A DNA stretch of 64,000 nt from Bryobacteraceae bacterium (GTDB lineage: Bacteria > Acidobacteriota > Terriglobia > Bryobacterales > Bryobacteraceae). Below the pieces are notes generated by a model. It had not been told where the DNA came from. It ran no database searches and saw only the letters and a program-made list of their open reading frames with translations. This document shows, piece after piece, positions 15,223-24,400 of the stretch. The stretch covers positions 62,001 through 126,000 of the forward strand of contig JAHCHE010000016.1 of assembly GCA_026129905.1 (NCBI GenBank), read 5' to 3'. The position numbers and the translations under genes are program-made. Within the stretch, counting starts at the first letter, position 1. Every line of letters begins with the position of its first letter.

Positions 15223-15803
15223 GATGTGATTTATGATTTTGGTTAACAAGTTCTGACTGCTGCTGGAACTTAAGGACAACGTGGAGCGTCGGTACCCGGC
15301 TCAGCACCCTATTGCAGCGGTCGTGGCGGGGCGGGACGCGCCCTCTACGGAGGGATCTGGGGAGGCTTGTGAGCGGTCGCGGATCTGGCTGACAACACAA
15401 ACCCATCCCTCGGACGAATGCCGGGCTGCCACCATTGTGGGACATAAGTCCTGGGTGGGAAGCTGGGAGTCTTGTGTACCCATGGGCATCCGACCTGCTG
15501 CTAATCGGATAGCAGGTCCTGATCTGCTGATCCAGAGAGAAATCGCGGTAAGCCTCTCTTCCACAGGCACTTCGAGACGTACGGGGATCGATTTCCGAAT
15601 CGGACGTGACAACTGACGTTGGGCTTCAAGCTGTTCTCAACCGCGGGCGACGATGGTCAGCTCCACCACATCAACCGGTTGCAGAGCCGAGGGATTTTGG
15701 CACAGCCGACGCCCCTGCTCGGAGTTTTGGCACAGGTCACAAAACAAAAGCCGGTGTCCCGAAGGGGCCCTGCTGCCTAACTATCTATTTTTCAATGATT
15801 TGC
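15223..15803 (+). other. Long stretch without a convincing gene
   Basis: About 580 bases between the higBA promoter and tRNA-Thr. Short frames exist on both strands (for example minus 15301-15612, beginning SRPIRKSIPVRLEVPVEERL) but none shows a recognisable domain, a good ribosome-binding site or a neighbour. Visible structure: a hairpin at 15492-15518 with arms GACCT and AGGTC and inner GCTA/TAGC, and an 11-base direct repeat TTTTGGCACAG at 15695-15705 and 15725-15735, exactly 30 bases apart. The stretch may be the eroded end of the island beside the tRNA. Confidence 0.4.
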
Positions 15804-15879
15804 TGGAGCCACCCGCCGGGCTTGAACCGGCGACCTGCTGATTACGAATCAGCCGCTCTACCAACTGAGCTAGGGTGGC
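15804..15879 (-). tRNA. tRNA-Thr (anticodon CGT)
   Basis: The minus strand folds as a complete 76-base cloverleaf: acceptor GCCACCC/GGGTGGC, D arm TAGCTCAGTTGGTAGAGC, anticodon stem GCTGA/TCAGC around the loop TTCGTAA (anticodon CGT, reads ACG), T arm with GGTTCAAGC, and an encoded 3' CCA at 15806-15804. Its 3' end faces the accessory island at 10.9-15.2 kb, a usual integration side for mobile DNA, although no second copy of the tRNA end was found by eye. Confidence 0.96.
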
Positions 15880-15942
15880 CCGTCTGCGGCGAGCGCCTAC
15901 ATTGTTAGTCTAGCATTTCCAACGTCCGAGAGGCTCCTCGTT

Positions 15943-16287
15943 TTACGGCGCCGGAGCTGCGGCGGCAGGAGGCACGCTTCGCGTCGGAGGCCGGACCGCG
16001 TCACGCGTCTCCACGTCGAGCAGGATGAAAATCAGGAAAATCCCCAGCATCAGTGCGCCCGTTACGAAGATGATCGCGTTGATCCGCTTGTCGTAGAGCA
16101 GGTGCATGAAAAACAGCGCTACCAGGGTAGCCTTCACCGACGCGATCGTCAGCGCCACCACCACGTTGATCGCCGGCGAGCCGAAGTGGATGCCCGAAAC
16201 CGCCACCGTGATCACCGTCAGCGCCATCAGCGCGGCCAGCACCAGCGAGTAAGTCTTTCGGGCGTGTGAGTAACTGTGCGCTTCCAT
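15943..16287 (-). CDS. coxD: Cytochrome c oxidase subunit IV, prokaryotic type
   Basis: A 114-residue membrane protein, last gene of the respiratory operon. Three hydrophobic segments are seen: YSLVLAALMALTVITVAVSG, INVVVALTIASVKATLVALF and NAIIFVTGALMLGIFLIFIL. The 'SVKATLVALFFMHLLYDKR' stretch between segments 2 and 3 is the signature of the COX4-like/CtaF family, a small non-catalytic subunit that helps assembly or stability of the oxidase. It begins 9 bases after the end of subunit III. The C-terminal tail is Pro/Ala-rich. Confidence 0.87.
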   Translation of the reverse strand: MEAHSYSHARKTYSLVLAALMALTVITVAVSGIHFGSPAINVVVALTIASVKATLVALFFMHLLYDKRINAIIFVTGALMLGIFLIFILLDVETRDAVRPPTRSVPPAAAAPAP

Positions 16288-16296
16288 GGTCGGCTC

Positions 16297-16958
16297 CTAC
16301 TGGATGAGATACAACAGCGGGAATAAGTAGATCCAGATCAGGTCGACCAGGTGCCAGTACAGTCCCACCAGGTCGACCGGCGCGTAATAGCGGTTCGAGA
16401 AATCGCCCCGGATCGCCCGGCGCAATACCCAGCCGATGGCGCCCATTCCGGCCAGAACGTGGATGCCGTGGAGTCCCGTCATCATGAAATAGAAGCTGAA
16501 GAACATGAACTCGCCCGGGACGGACTCGCCCTGGAAGGAGTAGTATTTCCCCGGCAGGAGGCCATCGTGGAACTTGTGGGAGTATTCGAAGTACTTCACC
16601 ACCAGGAACACGCCGGCGAAGACGAGCGTGAGAACCAGGAACACGATCAGCTGTTTGCGCTTGTTCGCGGCCGCCGCGGCGACGGCCATCACCATGGTGA
16701 AGCTGCTCGACAGCAGGACGATGGTGTTCAGCCCGCCCATGATCCGGTCGAGGTGGTGGTGCGCCGAGGCGAAGGCTTCCGGGTGGCGCGTCTGCATGAT
16801 GCCGAAGGCGACGAACAGACCGCCGAACAGCAGGACCTCGGTCACCAGAAAGAGCCACATGCCGATCTTGCCGGCCTCCACCTGCTGTTCCGGCTCGGCG
16901 AAGTGGTGCTGAAGAAAGGGCTCGTGCGCGCGCCGGCCCGGCTGCGCAGCGGTCTCGC

Positions 16959-16962
<4 letters not shown>
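16297..16962 (-). CDS. coxC: Cytochrome c oxidase subunit III
   Basis: A 221-residue integral membrane protein with five predicted hydrophobic segments, matching the short prokaryotic form of subunit III. Family markers include [20 protein letters not shown] near residue 33, [40 protein letters not shown] and [20 protein letters not shown] at the end. It stabilises subunit I and the proton uptake path in the inner membrane. Its ATG overlaps the stop codon of subunit I by four bases, implying coupled translation. No frameshift or missing segment is seen. Confidence 0.93.
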
Positions 16963-18593
<1,631 letters not shown>

Positions 18594-18595
18594 GC

Positions 18596-19537
18596 TTATT
18601 TCCTCGACTTGATGAACTCGACGAGCGCATTGATTTCCCGTTCACGAAGCAACCCTTGAAACGTCGGCATGATCCCTTCGAACCCGGCGACGATCTTCGC
18701 CTGCGGATCCAGGATCGACTCGCGGAGATAGTTCTCATCCACCTTCACCGGCGGCCCGCCCGTAATCGAGGTCATCTCTCCGAAAACCCCCCGGAAACTG
18801 GGGCCTTCCCGGCGCGATCCGTCCAGCGAATGGCAACTCGAGCAGCCCTTGGATTCGTACAGCAGCGCGCCCAACTCGGCCAGCGGCATCGTCCGCGTCT
18901 GCTCGTCGCCCAACGCCTGCCATTCCTGGAACTTCTCCTCGCTGTCGACGACGATCTTGCCCAGCATGTCGGAGTGTCCCCGGCCGCAATACTCGGCGCA
19001 GAACAGCGTGTGGACGCCCTCCTCCCGGGGCTGCAGCCATAGTTCGGTGTAACGGTTCGGCAGGACGTCCATCTTCACGCGAAAGCTCGGCGCGTAGAAC
19101 GAGTGGATGACGTCTTCGGACGACATGATGAACTTCACCGCCTTGCCCACCGGCACGTGGACCTCGTTGAGCGTCCGCATCCCGTCGGGATACTCGAACT
19201 GCCACAGCCATTTCTTGCCCGTCACCTGGATCTCGAGCGCTTCGCCCGGCGCGACGCGGGCCACCATGTAGCTGTTGAAGCCCCAGAAGAACAGGACAGT
19301 CAGGATGATCAGCGGCACGATGCTCCACAGCAGTTCCAGCTTCAGGTTGTGGCTGATGTGGGGCGTCACGTCGTCCGGGCCGCGCCGCCGGTACCGCCAG
19401 ACGAAGTAGCTCAGCAGACCGGCGATGAGAACGAAGAAGAAGGCGCAGATCACGATAATCGCGATGTACAGATCGTCAACCTGCCTCGCGTAAGCCGAGC
19501 CCTCGGCCGGCAGAATAATGGATCGAAGCCAGTTCAC
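18596..19537 (-). CDS. coxB: Cytochrome c oxidase subunit II with fused heme c domain (caa3 type)
   Basis: A 313-residue subunit. Two N-terminal membrane helices ([20 protein letters not shown] and [19 protein letters not shown]) are followed by the periplasmic cupredoxin with the Cu(A) site HSFYAP...[12 protein letters not shown], then a C-terminal mono-heme domain with CSSCHSLDG and an axial Met in GIMPTFQGL. The fused cytochrome marks a caa3 enzyme that can take electrons without a soluble carrier. The start is GTG 19537, in GTGA overlap with the stop of the SCO gene; no ATG fits the helix. This subunit is the probable electron entry from the alternative complex III encoded upstream. Confidence 0.95.
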   Translation of the reverse strand: MNWLRSIILPAEGSAYARQVDDLYIAIIVICAFFFVLIAGLLSYFVWRYRRRGPDDVTPHISHNLKLELLWSIVPLIILTVLFFWGFNSYMVARVAPGEALEIQVTGKKWLWQFEYPDGMRTLNEVHVPVGKAVKFIMSSEDVIHSFYAPSFRVKMDVLPNRYTELWLQPREEGVHTLFCAEYCGRGHSDMLGKIVVDSEEKFQEWQALGDEQTRTMPLAELGALLYESKGCSSCHSLDGSRREGPSFRGVFGEMTSITGGPPVKVDENYLRESILDPQAKIVAGFEGIMPTFQGLLREREINALVEFIKSRK

Positions 19538-20331
19538 ATTGCCCTCGCGATTTCCGGCGTTGGACGGGCGCGCTCGCGGCGCCACAGCCGCCACAGGACG
19601 ATTCCGAGCGCCAGCGCCACCAGCGCCCCGCCCGCCCGCATGATGCCCATGGCGAACGGAACGTACGAATTCGCCCGCGGATCGTAGTGATAGCAGTACA
19701 GCAGCACGCGATCCATTGCCGATCCCACCTTGCCCTCCGACGCCTCGGTCAACGCCAGCCGCACGTCGCGCGCCTTGTACTTGATGCCGTACAGATACCG
19801 GGAGACCTTGCCCTCCGCGGTCAGAAACATGATGGCGGCGGCGTGCGCATACTGCTCGCGCGCCTCGTCGTAGCGGTACTGAAAACCGATCTGCTCGGCC
19901 AGCCGCTTGACGTTCCCGTTGTGGTCGGTCAGGAAATGCCAGCCCGGAGCGCGCCGCTCGTAGCTTGCCAGGTACATCTCCTTCTTCTTTTGCGCCAGCG
20001 CGAACGTCTCCGCCGGGTCGATGCTGATCGTCACCACTTCGAACTCCTCGCCTGGCGTCCACGGGATCTCGCGCAGGACGCTCACCTGCCCGTTCAGCAC
20101 CAGCGTGCACAGCATGGGGCAGGAGTAGTAGACGAGGTTGAGCAGCACCGGCCTCCCCTTCCCGAAGTATTCGCGAAGCGCCACAGGGTAGCCGTTCTCG
20201 GCCACGAACGTCAGGTCGAGATCGATGGTCTCTCCGAGCCGCTCCTCGATTGCGACGCCCTCGAGTTCCGGCGGAAGCTGGTTCGCGGCCAGGCACAGAC
20301 ACGCCGCCGCCAGAGCTACGGCGAGCTTCAT
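19534..20331 (-). CDS. SCO1/SenC-type copper chaperone
   Basis: A 265-residue protein with a signal peptide (MKLAVALAAACLCLA). The thioredoxin-like core has the copper-binding CPMLC motif in LVYYSCPMLCTLVLNG and the distal His in EQYAHAAAIMFL; a C-terminal membrane helix (GIMRAGGALVALALGIVLWR) follows. SCO proteins deliver copper to, or reduce, the Cu(A) cysteines of subunit II, and this gene sits directly before coxB with a four-base overlap, which fits. The C-terminal anchor instead of the usual N-terminal one is common in ACIII-linked SCO proteins. All residues needed for activity are present. Confidence 0.93.
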   Translation of the reverse strand: MKLAVALAAACLCLAANQLPPELEGVAIEERLGETIDLDLTFVAENGYPVALREYFGKGRPVLLNLVYYSCPMLCTLVLNGQVSVLREIPWTPGEEFEVVTISIDPAETFALAQKKKEMYLASYERRAPGWHFLTDHNGNVKRLAEQIGFQYRYDEAREQYAHAAAIMFLTAEGKVSRYLYGIKYKARDVRLALTEASEGKVGSAMDRVLLYCYHYDPRANSYVPFAMGIMRAGGALVALALGIVLWRLWRRERARPTPEIARAM

Positions 20332-20675
20332 GGCTGTTCCTCCTTCACCGGGTATGGCGTCGTGGGATAGAAAGTCTTCCCCGCCGCCTGCTCCCGCGCC
20401 AGCAGTTCCATTGCCCGCTCAATCGGCAGCCGCACCGCGCCCCTGGCCCGGTCGATGTACCGGTACGAATGCAACTGCTCGTCTTCCTCCGCCCGCAGGT
20501 TCTTCAGCGTTTCGGATTCCGGCGCCAGCACCTGCACGTAAATCTGCTGTTCCTTCACGCGATCGTAGTAGTACTGAATGCCGAAGACGATCGCCACCAG
20601 CAGAACAATCAGCCCGAAACCTAGCAGCGCCAGGAACCGCGCGTTCGGGTCGTGCCGGTCAAACCCTGTTTCCAT
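20328..20675 (-). CDS. Small single-pass membrane protein of the respiratory operon
   Basis: A 115-residue protein: a short cytoplasmic start (METGFDRHDPNARF), one hydrophobic helix (LALLGFGLIVLLVAIVFGIQ) and a charged periplasmic part (VKEQQIYVQVLAPESETLKN...IDRARGAVRLPIERAMELLA) ending TFYPTTPYPVKEEQP. It overlaps the SCO start by four bases and follows ActF by 12, so it belongs to the operon. Similar small proteins sit at this point in acidobacterial ACIII-caa3 clusters; a role in assembly or in bridging the two complexes is plausible but not shown. Confidence 0.75.
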   Translation of the reverse strand: METGFDRHDPNARFLALLGFGLIVLLVAIVFGIQYYYDRVKEQQIYVQVLAPESETLKNLRAEEDEQLHSYRYIDRARGAVRLPIERAMELLAREQAAGKTFYPTTPYPVKEEQP

Positions 20676-20687
20676 CGCTCCCTCGCC

Positions 20688-21890
20688 CTACGCGTTGTGG
20701 TGAGCCAGCGATTCGGCCAGCCGCGCATCGCCTACCGGCGCCAGCGCGTTCCGGCGCAGGCGATGCCAGAAAGCCAGGCCGAAGCTCGAACCCACCGCCA
20801 CAAAGGTGGCCACATCCAGCCACTGGATGTGGAAGGCATGCGGATGCACCGAAGGCATCACCAGCCAGTGCAGGTCCATCCCATGCATGATCAGCAGCCA
20901 CGCCGCCGCCAGCCCCAGGACTTTCCTGCTGCGCTTGGCGGCGCGCGGCATCAGCAACACAAAAGGGACCACGAAGTGTCCCAACAGCAGCCCGGCGCTC
21001 ACCCAACTCCAGTAGCTCGCGAAGCGGGCGTGATAGAAAGTGGTCTCCTCCGGAAGGTTCGCGTACCAGATCAGCATGTACTGCGAGAAGCCGATGTACG
21101 CCCACCAGACCGTCAGCCCGAACATCCACTTGCCGAGGTCGTGATAGTGCTCCACGGTGATTGCCCGCCGCAGCATGCCGAGCCGCTGCAACCCGAGAGC
21201 CGCCAGCGTCAGCGCCGCAAGGAACGCCAGCGCGCCGCCCGAAAAAACATAAACTCCGAAAATTGTCGAATACCAGTGCGGGTCGAGCGACATCACCCAG
21301 TCCACGCCGGCCATCGTGACCGTGGCGGTGAGCGCGAGCAGGCCCGGCGCGCTCCACCGGCGCGCCCTGGCGGCGCCATCCACGCTGCCTCCCGCGTCCT
21401 GCGCCACCGAGTTCCGGTACAGCGCGATCGCCAGTACGCTCCAGACGGCGAGGTAGATCCCCGATCGGATCAGGTAGAACGGCTGGCTGAAGAATATGGC
21501 TTTGAACCGCATGTTCGGGTCGTGGGCGTTCAGAAAGCCCGGCTTCGCCCATTCGTACAGCGTGTTCAGCCCGAGCGCCACCGGCAGGAACAGCAGCGTC
21601 ATCGCGGGCATCGTCGCCATCGCGTTCTCCATCAGCCGCCGCAGCGCGACGCTCCACGCCGCGGTGGTGACGTGCTGGATCATGACGAAGAACAGCGCGC
21701 CCCAGGCCAGCGACAGAAAGAACAGGTAGTTGACTAAGTACGAGCCGTGGAAATCGTACGCGTCCGTCGCCCAGCCGTACAGCGACGCCGCCCATCCCGC
21801 GGCGGCGCCGGCCAGCAACAGCCGCCACCCGCGCGACCAGGCGCCGGCGTCGAGGTAGTAGGATTCCTTAGCTTGGTTCACGTCGTGCAT
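20688..21890 (-). CDS. actF: Alternative complex III subunit ActF (quinol:cytochrome c oxidoreductase membrane subunit)
   Basis: A 400-residue polytopic protein with about ten hydrophobic segments (for example YLVNYLFFLSLAWGALFFVM, AMTLLFLPVALGLNTLYEWA, GLLALTATVTMAGVDWVMSL, YDLGKWMFGLTVWWAYIGFS seen as HDLGKWMFGLTVWWAYIGFS). The MSLDPHWYSTIFGVYVFSGG stretch is diagnostic for ActF and its homologue ActC/NrfD. Together with ActC it forms the membrane part of alternative complex III, replacing the bc1 complex. It lies four bases after ActE. Length and topology are normal. Confidence 0.93.
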   Translation of the reverse strand: MHDVNQAKESYYLDAGAWSRGWRLLLAGAAAGWAASLYGWATDAYDFHGSYLVNYLFFLSLAWGALFFVMIQHVTTAAWSVALRRLMENAMATMPAMTLLFLPVALGLNTLYEWAKPGFLNAHDPNMRFKAIFFSQPFYLIRSGIYLAVWSVLAIALYRNSVAQDAGGSVDGAARARRWSAPGLLALTATVTMAGVDWVMSLDPHWYSTIFGVYVFSGGALAFLAALTLAALGLQRLGMLRRAITVEHYHDLGKWMFGLTVWWAYIGFSQYMLIWYANLPEETTFYHARFASYWSWVSAGLLLGHFVVPFVLLMPRAAKRSRKVLGLAAAWLLIMHGMDLHWLVMPSVHPHAFHIQWLDVATFVAVGSSFGLAFWHRLRRNALAPVGDARLAESLAHHNA

Positions 21891-21894
21891 GCCT

Positions 21895-22482
21895 TCAGCG
21901 CAGCTCCTGTCTCAGCTCTTCGGGCACGTCCGCCAGCGTGCCGCTCGTGGCCCGCTGCAACGCCCGAACATAGGCGACGATGGCCCACCGCTCTTGTTCG
22001 CTCGTCTGAAAACGGTAGCCCGGCATGGAACGGCGCCCGTGCGTGATCACGTCGAACAGTTCCCCGTCCACCATGTCCTTGATCCGCTGGTCGTGCAGGC
22101 TGGTGGCCAGCCACATGCTTCGGGCGCCGACGATCCCGCGTCCGGAACCGGCGCGGTCGTGACACGGCGCGCAGGAAATGTTGAAACGCTCCTGCCCCTG
22201 AACCAGCAGGTCGCGCGTCACCGGCAGCGGATTTCTTCCGGCGTACATGCCGCCTTCCGCGCCGGCGTAGAAGATTGCGTCTTCCTTCAACTGCCCCTGC
22301 GCAACGGTTCCCGCCACGGGGCGCCGGCTCGCGCGCCCGTCGGCGAAGAATGCGCCCGCGGCCTGCGTCTTGTACTTCGGCTGCCGGTCCATGTCCGCGA
22401 AAATCTCGATGGGGGGCTTCCTCGACGTCTGCCCGGCGCAGCCGATCAACAGCGTCATCAGAAAAGGCAGGACCCGCCGCAT
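21895..22482 (-). CDS. actE: Alternative complex III subunit ActE (mono-heme lipoprotein cytochrome c)
   Basis: A 195-residue lipoprotein from ATG 22482 with the lipobox LLIGC at residues 12-16. One heme site, CAPCHDRAGSG, lies near residue 105, and an axial Met is expected in SMPGYRFQTS. Upstream of it QGQERFNISCAPCH is a typical class I cytochrome start. In alternative complex III this subunit receives electrons from the iron-sulfur/multiheme chain and can hand them to the oxidase. Its start overlaps the ActD stop (ATGA). Anchoring is by the lipid on Cys16, on the periplasmic face. Confidence 0.92.
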   Translation of the reverse strand: MRRVLPFLMTLLIGCAGQTSRKPPIEIFADMDRQPKYKTQAAGAFFADGRASRRPVAGTVAQGQLKEDAIFYAGAEGGMYAGRNPLPVTRDLLVQGQERFNISCAPCHDRAGSGRGIVGARSMWLATSLHDQRIKDMVDGELFDVITHGRRSMPGYRFQTSEQERWAIVAYVRALQRATSGTLADVPEELRQELR

Positions 22483-23024
22483 CAATCGCCCTCCTCCACC
22501 AGTTGCGCGTCGGCCGCCCCCAGGTTGCGCAGCAGCGCGGGCGTCTCGGTGGCGTGGAACTTCGGGTCCGACGCTTCCACCACCAGCGCGAAGGCGTCGT
22601 CGGTGACGCGCTGGAACCGCTGGTGTTGAAACAGCGGATGGTACAGCCGCGGCAGCCCGTTCAGCGCCAGCATCCCGGCCACCGTGGCGAACGCCGCCAG
22701 CAGCACGGTCGCTTCGAACGTGATGGGAATCGACGGCTCGAAGGCGAACAGCGGCTTGCCGCCGATGGCCAGCGGGTAGCTCACAGCGCCGGTCCACCAT
22801 TGCAGCAGCAACGCTCCCGCGCACCCGGCGCACCCGGCCACCAGCGCCAGCCAGCCCAGCGGCGACCGCCGGATTCCCAGCGCCTCGTTGATGCCGTGCA
22901 CCGGAAACGGCGTGCATGCGTCCATGTGCGTAAAGCCCCTTTGCCGCATGGCCCGCGCCGCTTCCAGCAGATCCTCCGGCGTCTGGAACTCCGCCACCGC
23001 GCCGTACAGTCTCGATTCACTCAT
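22482..23024 (-). CDS. actD: Alternative complex III subunit ActD (DUF3341)
   Basis: A 180-residue protein from ATG 23024. It starts with a soluble part ([20 protein letters not shown], then [20 protein letters not shown]), the DUF3341 signature, followed by two hydrophobic helices ([18 protein letters not shown] and [20 protein letters not shown]) and ends with [20 protein letters not shown]. ActD is a peripheral helix-pair subunit without cofactors that stabilises ActC and the iron-sulfur subunit. It overlaps the ActC stop and the ActE start by four bases each, so the three genes are translationally coupled. Confidence 0.92.
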   Translation of the reverse strand: MSESRLYGAVAEFQTPEDLLEAARAMRQRGFTHMDACTPFPVHGINEALGIRRSPLGWLALVAGCAGCAGALLLQWWTGAVSYPLAIGGKPLFAFEPSIPITFEATVLLAAFATVAGMLALNGLPRLYHPLFQHQRFQRVTDDAFALVVEASDPKFHATETPALLRNLGAADAQLVEEGD

Positions 23025-24400
23025 TGCCGCACCGCCTTCGCCGGAACGGGCAGAACGCCTTTCACCTCCGACATCGCCACCGCCGGCAGGAACCGCATGA
23101 ACAGCAGGAACAGCGTCAGGAACAGGCCGATGCTTCCGGCGAATGTCAGGACGTCCACCCAGGTGGGTATGAAGTAGCCCCAACTGCTCGGCAGGTAGTC
23201 GCGGTGCAGCGAGGTCACGATGATGTTGAAGCGCTCGAACCACATCCCCACGTTCACCAGGATCGAGATCGCCAGCATCGCCGGCACGCTGCGCCGGAAC
23301 CGCTTGAACCAGAACAACTGTGGAACGAAGACATTGCACGCGAACATCGTCCAGATGGCCCACGCGTACGGTCCCGCCACCCGGTTGACGAACACGAAGC
23401 GTTCATACGGGTTGCCGCTGAAGAACGCCGTGAAGAACTCCACCGCGTACGAGTAGCTCACGATGCACCCGGTGGCCAGCAGCACCTTGCACATGTTCTC
23501 CAGGTGGTTCATCGTGAGCAGGTGTTCGATCTTGTACACCTTCCGCACCAGGATCATCAGCGTGATCACCATCGCGAAGCCGGAGAAGATCGCGCCCGCG
23601 ACGAAATACGGCGGAAAGATGGTGGTGTGCCACCCCGGCACGACGGACACGGCGAAATCGAAGCTGACGATCGAGTGCACCGACAGCACCAGAGGGGTCG
23701 ACAACCCGGCCAGGATCAGGTACGCCTTTTCGTAATGGTTCCAGTGCCGCGCCGAGCCGCGCCAGCCGAGGCTCAGCGCGCCGAAGATCCGCTGCCGCCA
23801 AGGCGTCGCCGCCCGGTCCCGCATCGTCGCCAGGTCCGGAATGAGACCCACGTACCAGAACATCAGCGAGACGGTGAAGTACGTGCTTACCGCGAAAACG
23901 TCCCACATCAGCGGGCTGCGGAAGTTCTGCCACATGTTCAGGTCGAAGTTCGGCAGCGGAAACAGCCAGTACGCGCGCCACGGCCTTCCGGTGTGAAACA
24001 GGGGAAAGATGCCTGCGCAGATCACCGCGAAGATCGTCATCGCCTCCGCCGCGCGGTTGATCGAGGTGCGCCACCGCTGCCGGAACAGGAACAGAATCGC
24101 CGAAATCAGCGTCCCGGCGTGCCCGATGCCCACCCAGAAAACAAAGTCCGTGATGTCCCACGCCCACCCCACCGGCTGGTTGTTGCCCCAGACGCCAATG
24201 CCGGTGGCCACCAGGTGCGTCAGCATCCCCAGCAGGATCAGCGCGAACGTCCCGGAGATCGCGATCGCGATGTACCACGCCCGCGGCGGCTTGCGCTCCG
24301 TCAGCCGCGCGACGTCGTTGGTAATGTCGGCGTAGGTCCGGTTGCCCTCCACCAGCGGAGGATCGAGCGGAATCGGTTGTCGGATCGCCAGGTCAGCCAT
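23021..24400 (-). CDS. actC: Alternative complex III subunit ActC (NrfD/PsrC family)
   Basis: A 459-residue membrane protein of the NrfD family with ten hydrophobic segments. Markers include [60 protein letters not shown] and [20 protein letters not shown]. It is the quinol-binding integral subunit: quinol is oxidised near the periplasmic face and electrons go to the [3Fe-4S]/[4Fe-4S] chain of ActB. The first eight bases overlap the end of ActB. The length is normal for ActC, and the conserved His and Asp residues along the presumed proton path are present. Confidence 0.95.
   Translation of the reverse strand: MADLAIRQPIPLDPPLVEGNRTYADITNDVARLTERKPPRAWYIAIAISGTFALILLGMLTHLVATGIGVWGNNQPVGWAWDITDFVFWVGIGHAGTLISAILFLFRQRWRTSINRAAEAMTIFAVICAGIFPLFHTGRPWRAYWLFPLPNFDLNMWQNFRSPLMWDVFAVSTYFTVSLMFWYVGLIPDLATMRDRAATPWRQRIFGALSLGWRGSARHWNHYEKAYLILAGLSTPLVLSVHSIVSFDFAVSVVPGWHTTIFPPYFVAGAIFSGFAMVITLMILVRKVYKIEHLLTMNHLENMCKVLLATGCIVSYSYAVEFFTAFFSGNPYERFVFVNRVAGPYAWAIWTMFACNVFVPQLFWFKRFRRSVPAMLAISILVNVGMWFERFNIIVTSLHRDYLPSSWGYFIPTWVDVLTFAGSIGLFLTLFLLFMRFLPAVAMSEVKGVLPVPAKAVRQ

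Noticed and set aside
15690-15740. Sigma-54 promoter from TGGCAC
   Set aside because: Neither TGGCAC copy is followed by TTGC(A/T) at the right distance and no gene lies downstream on the plus strand.
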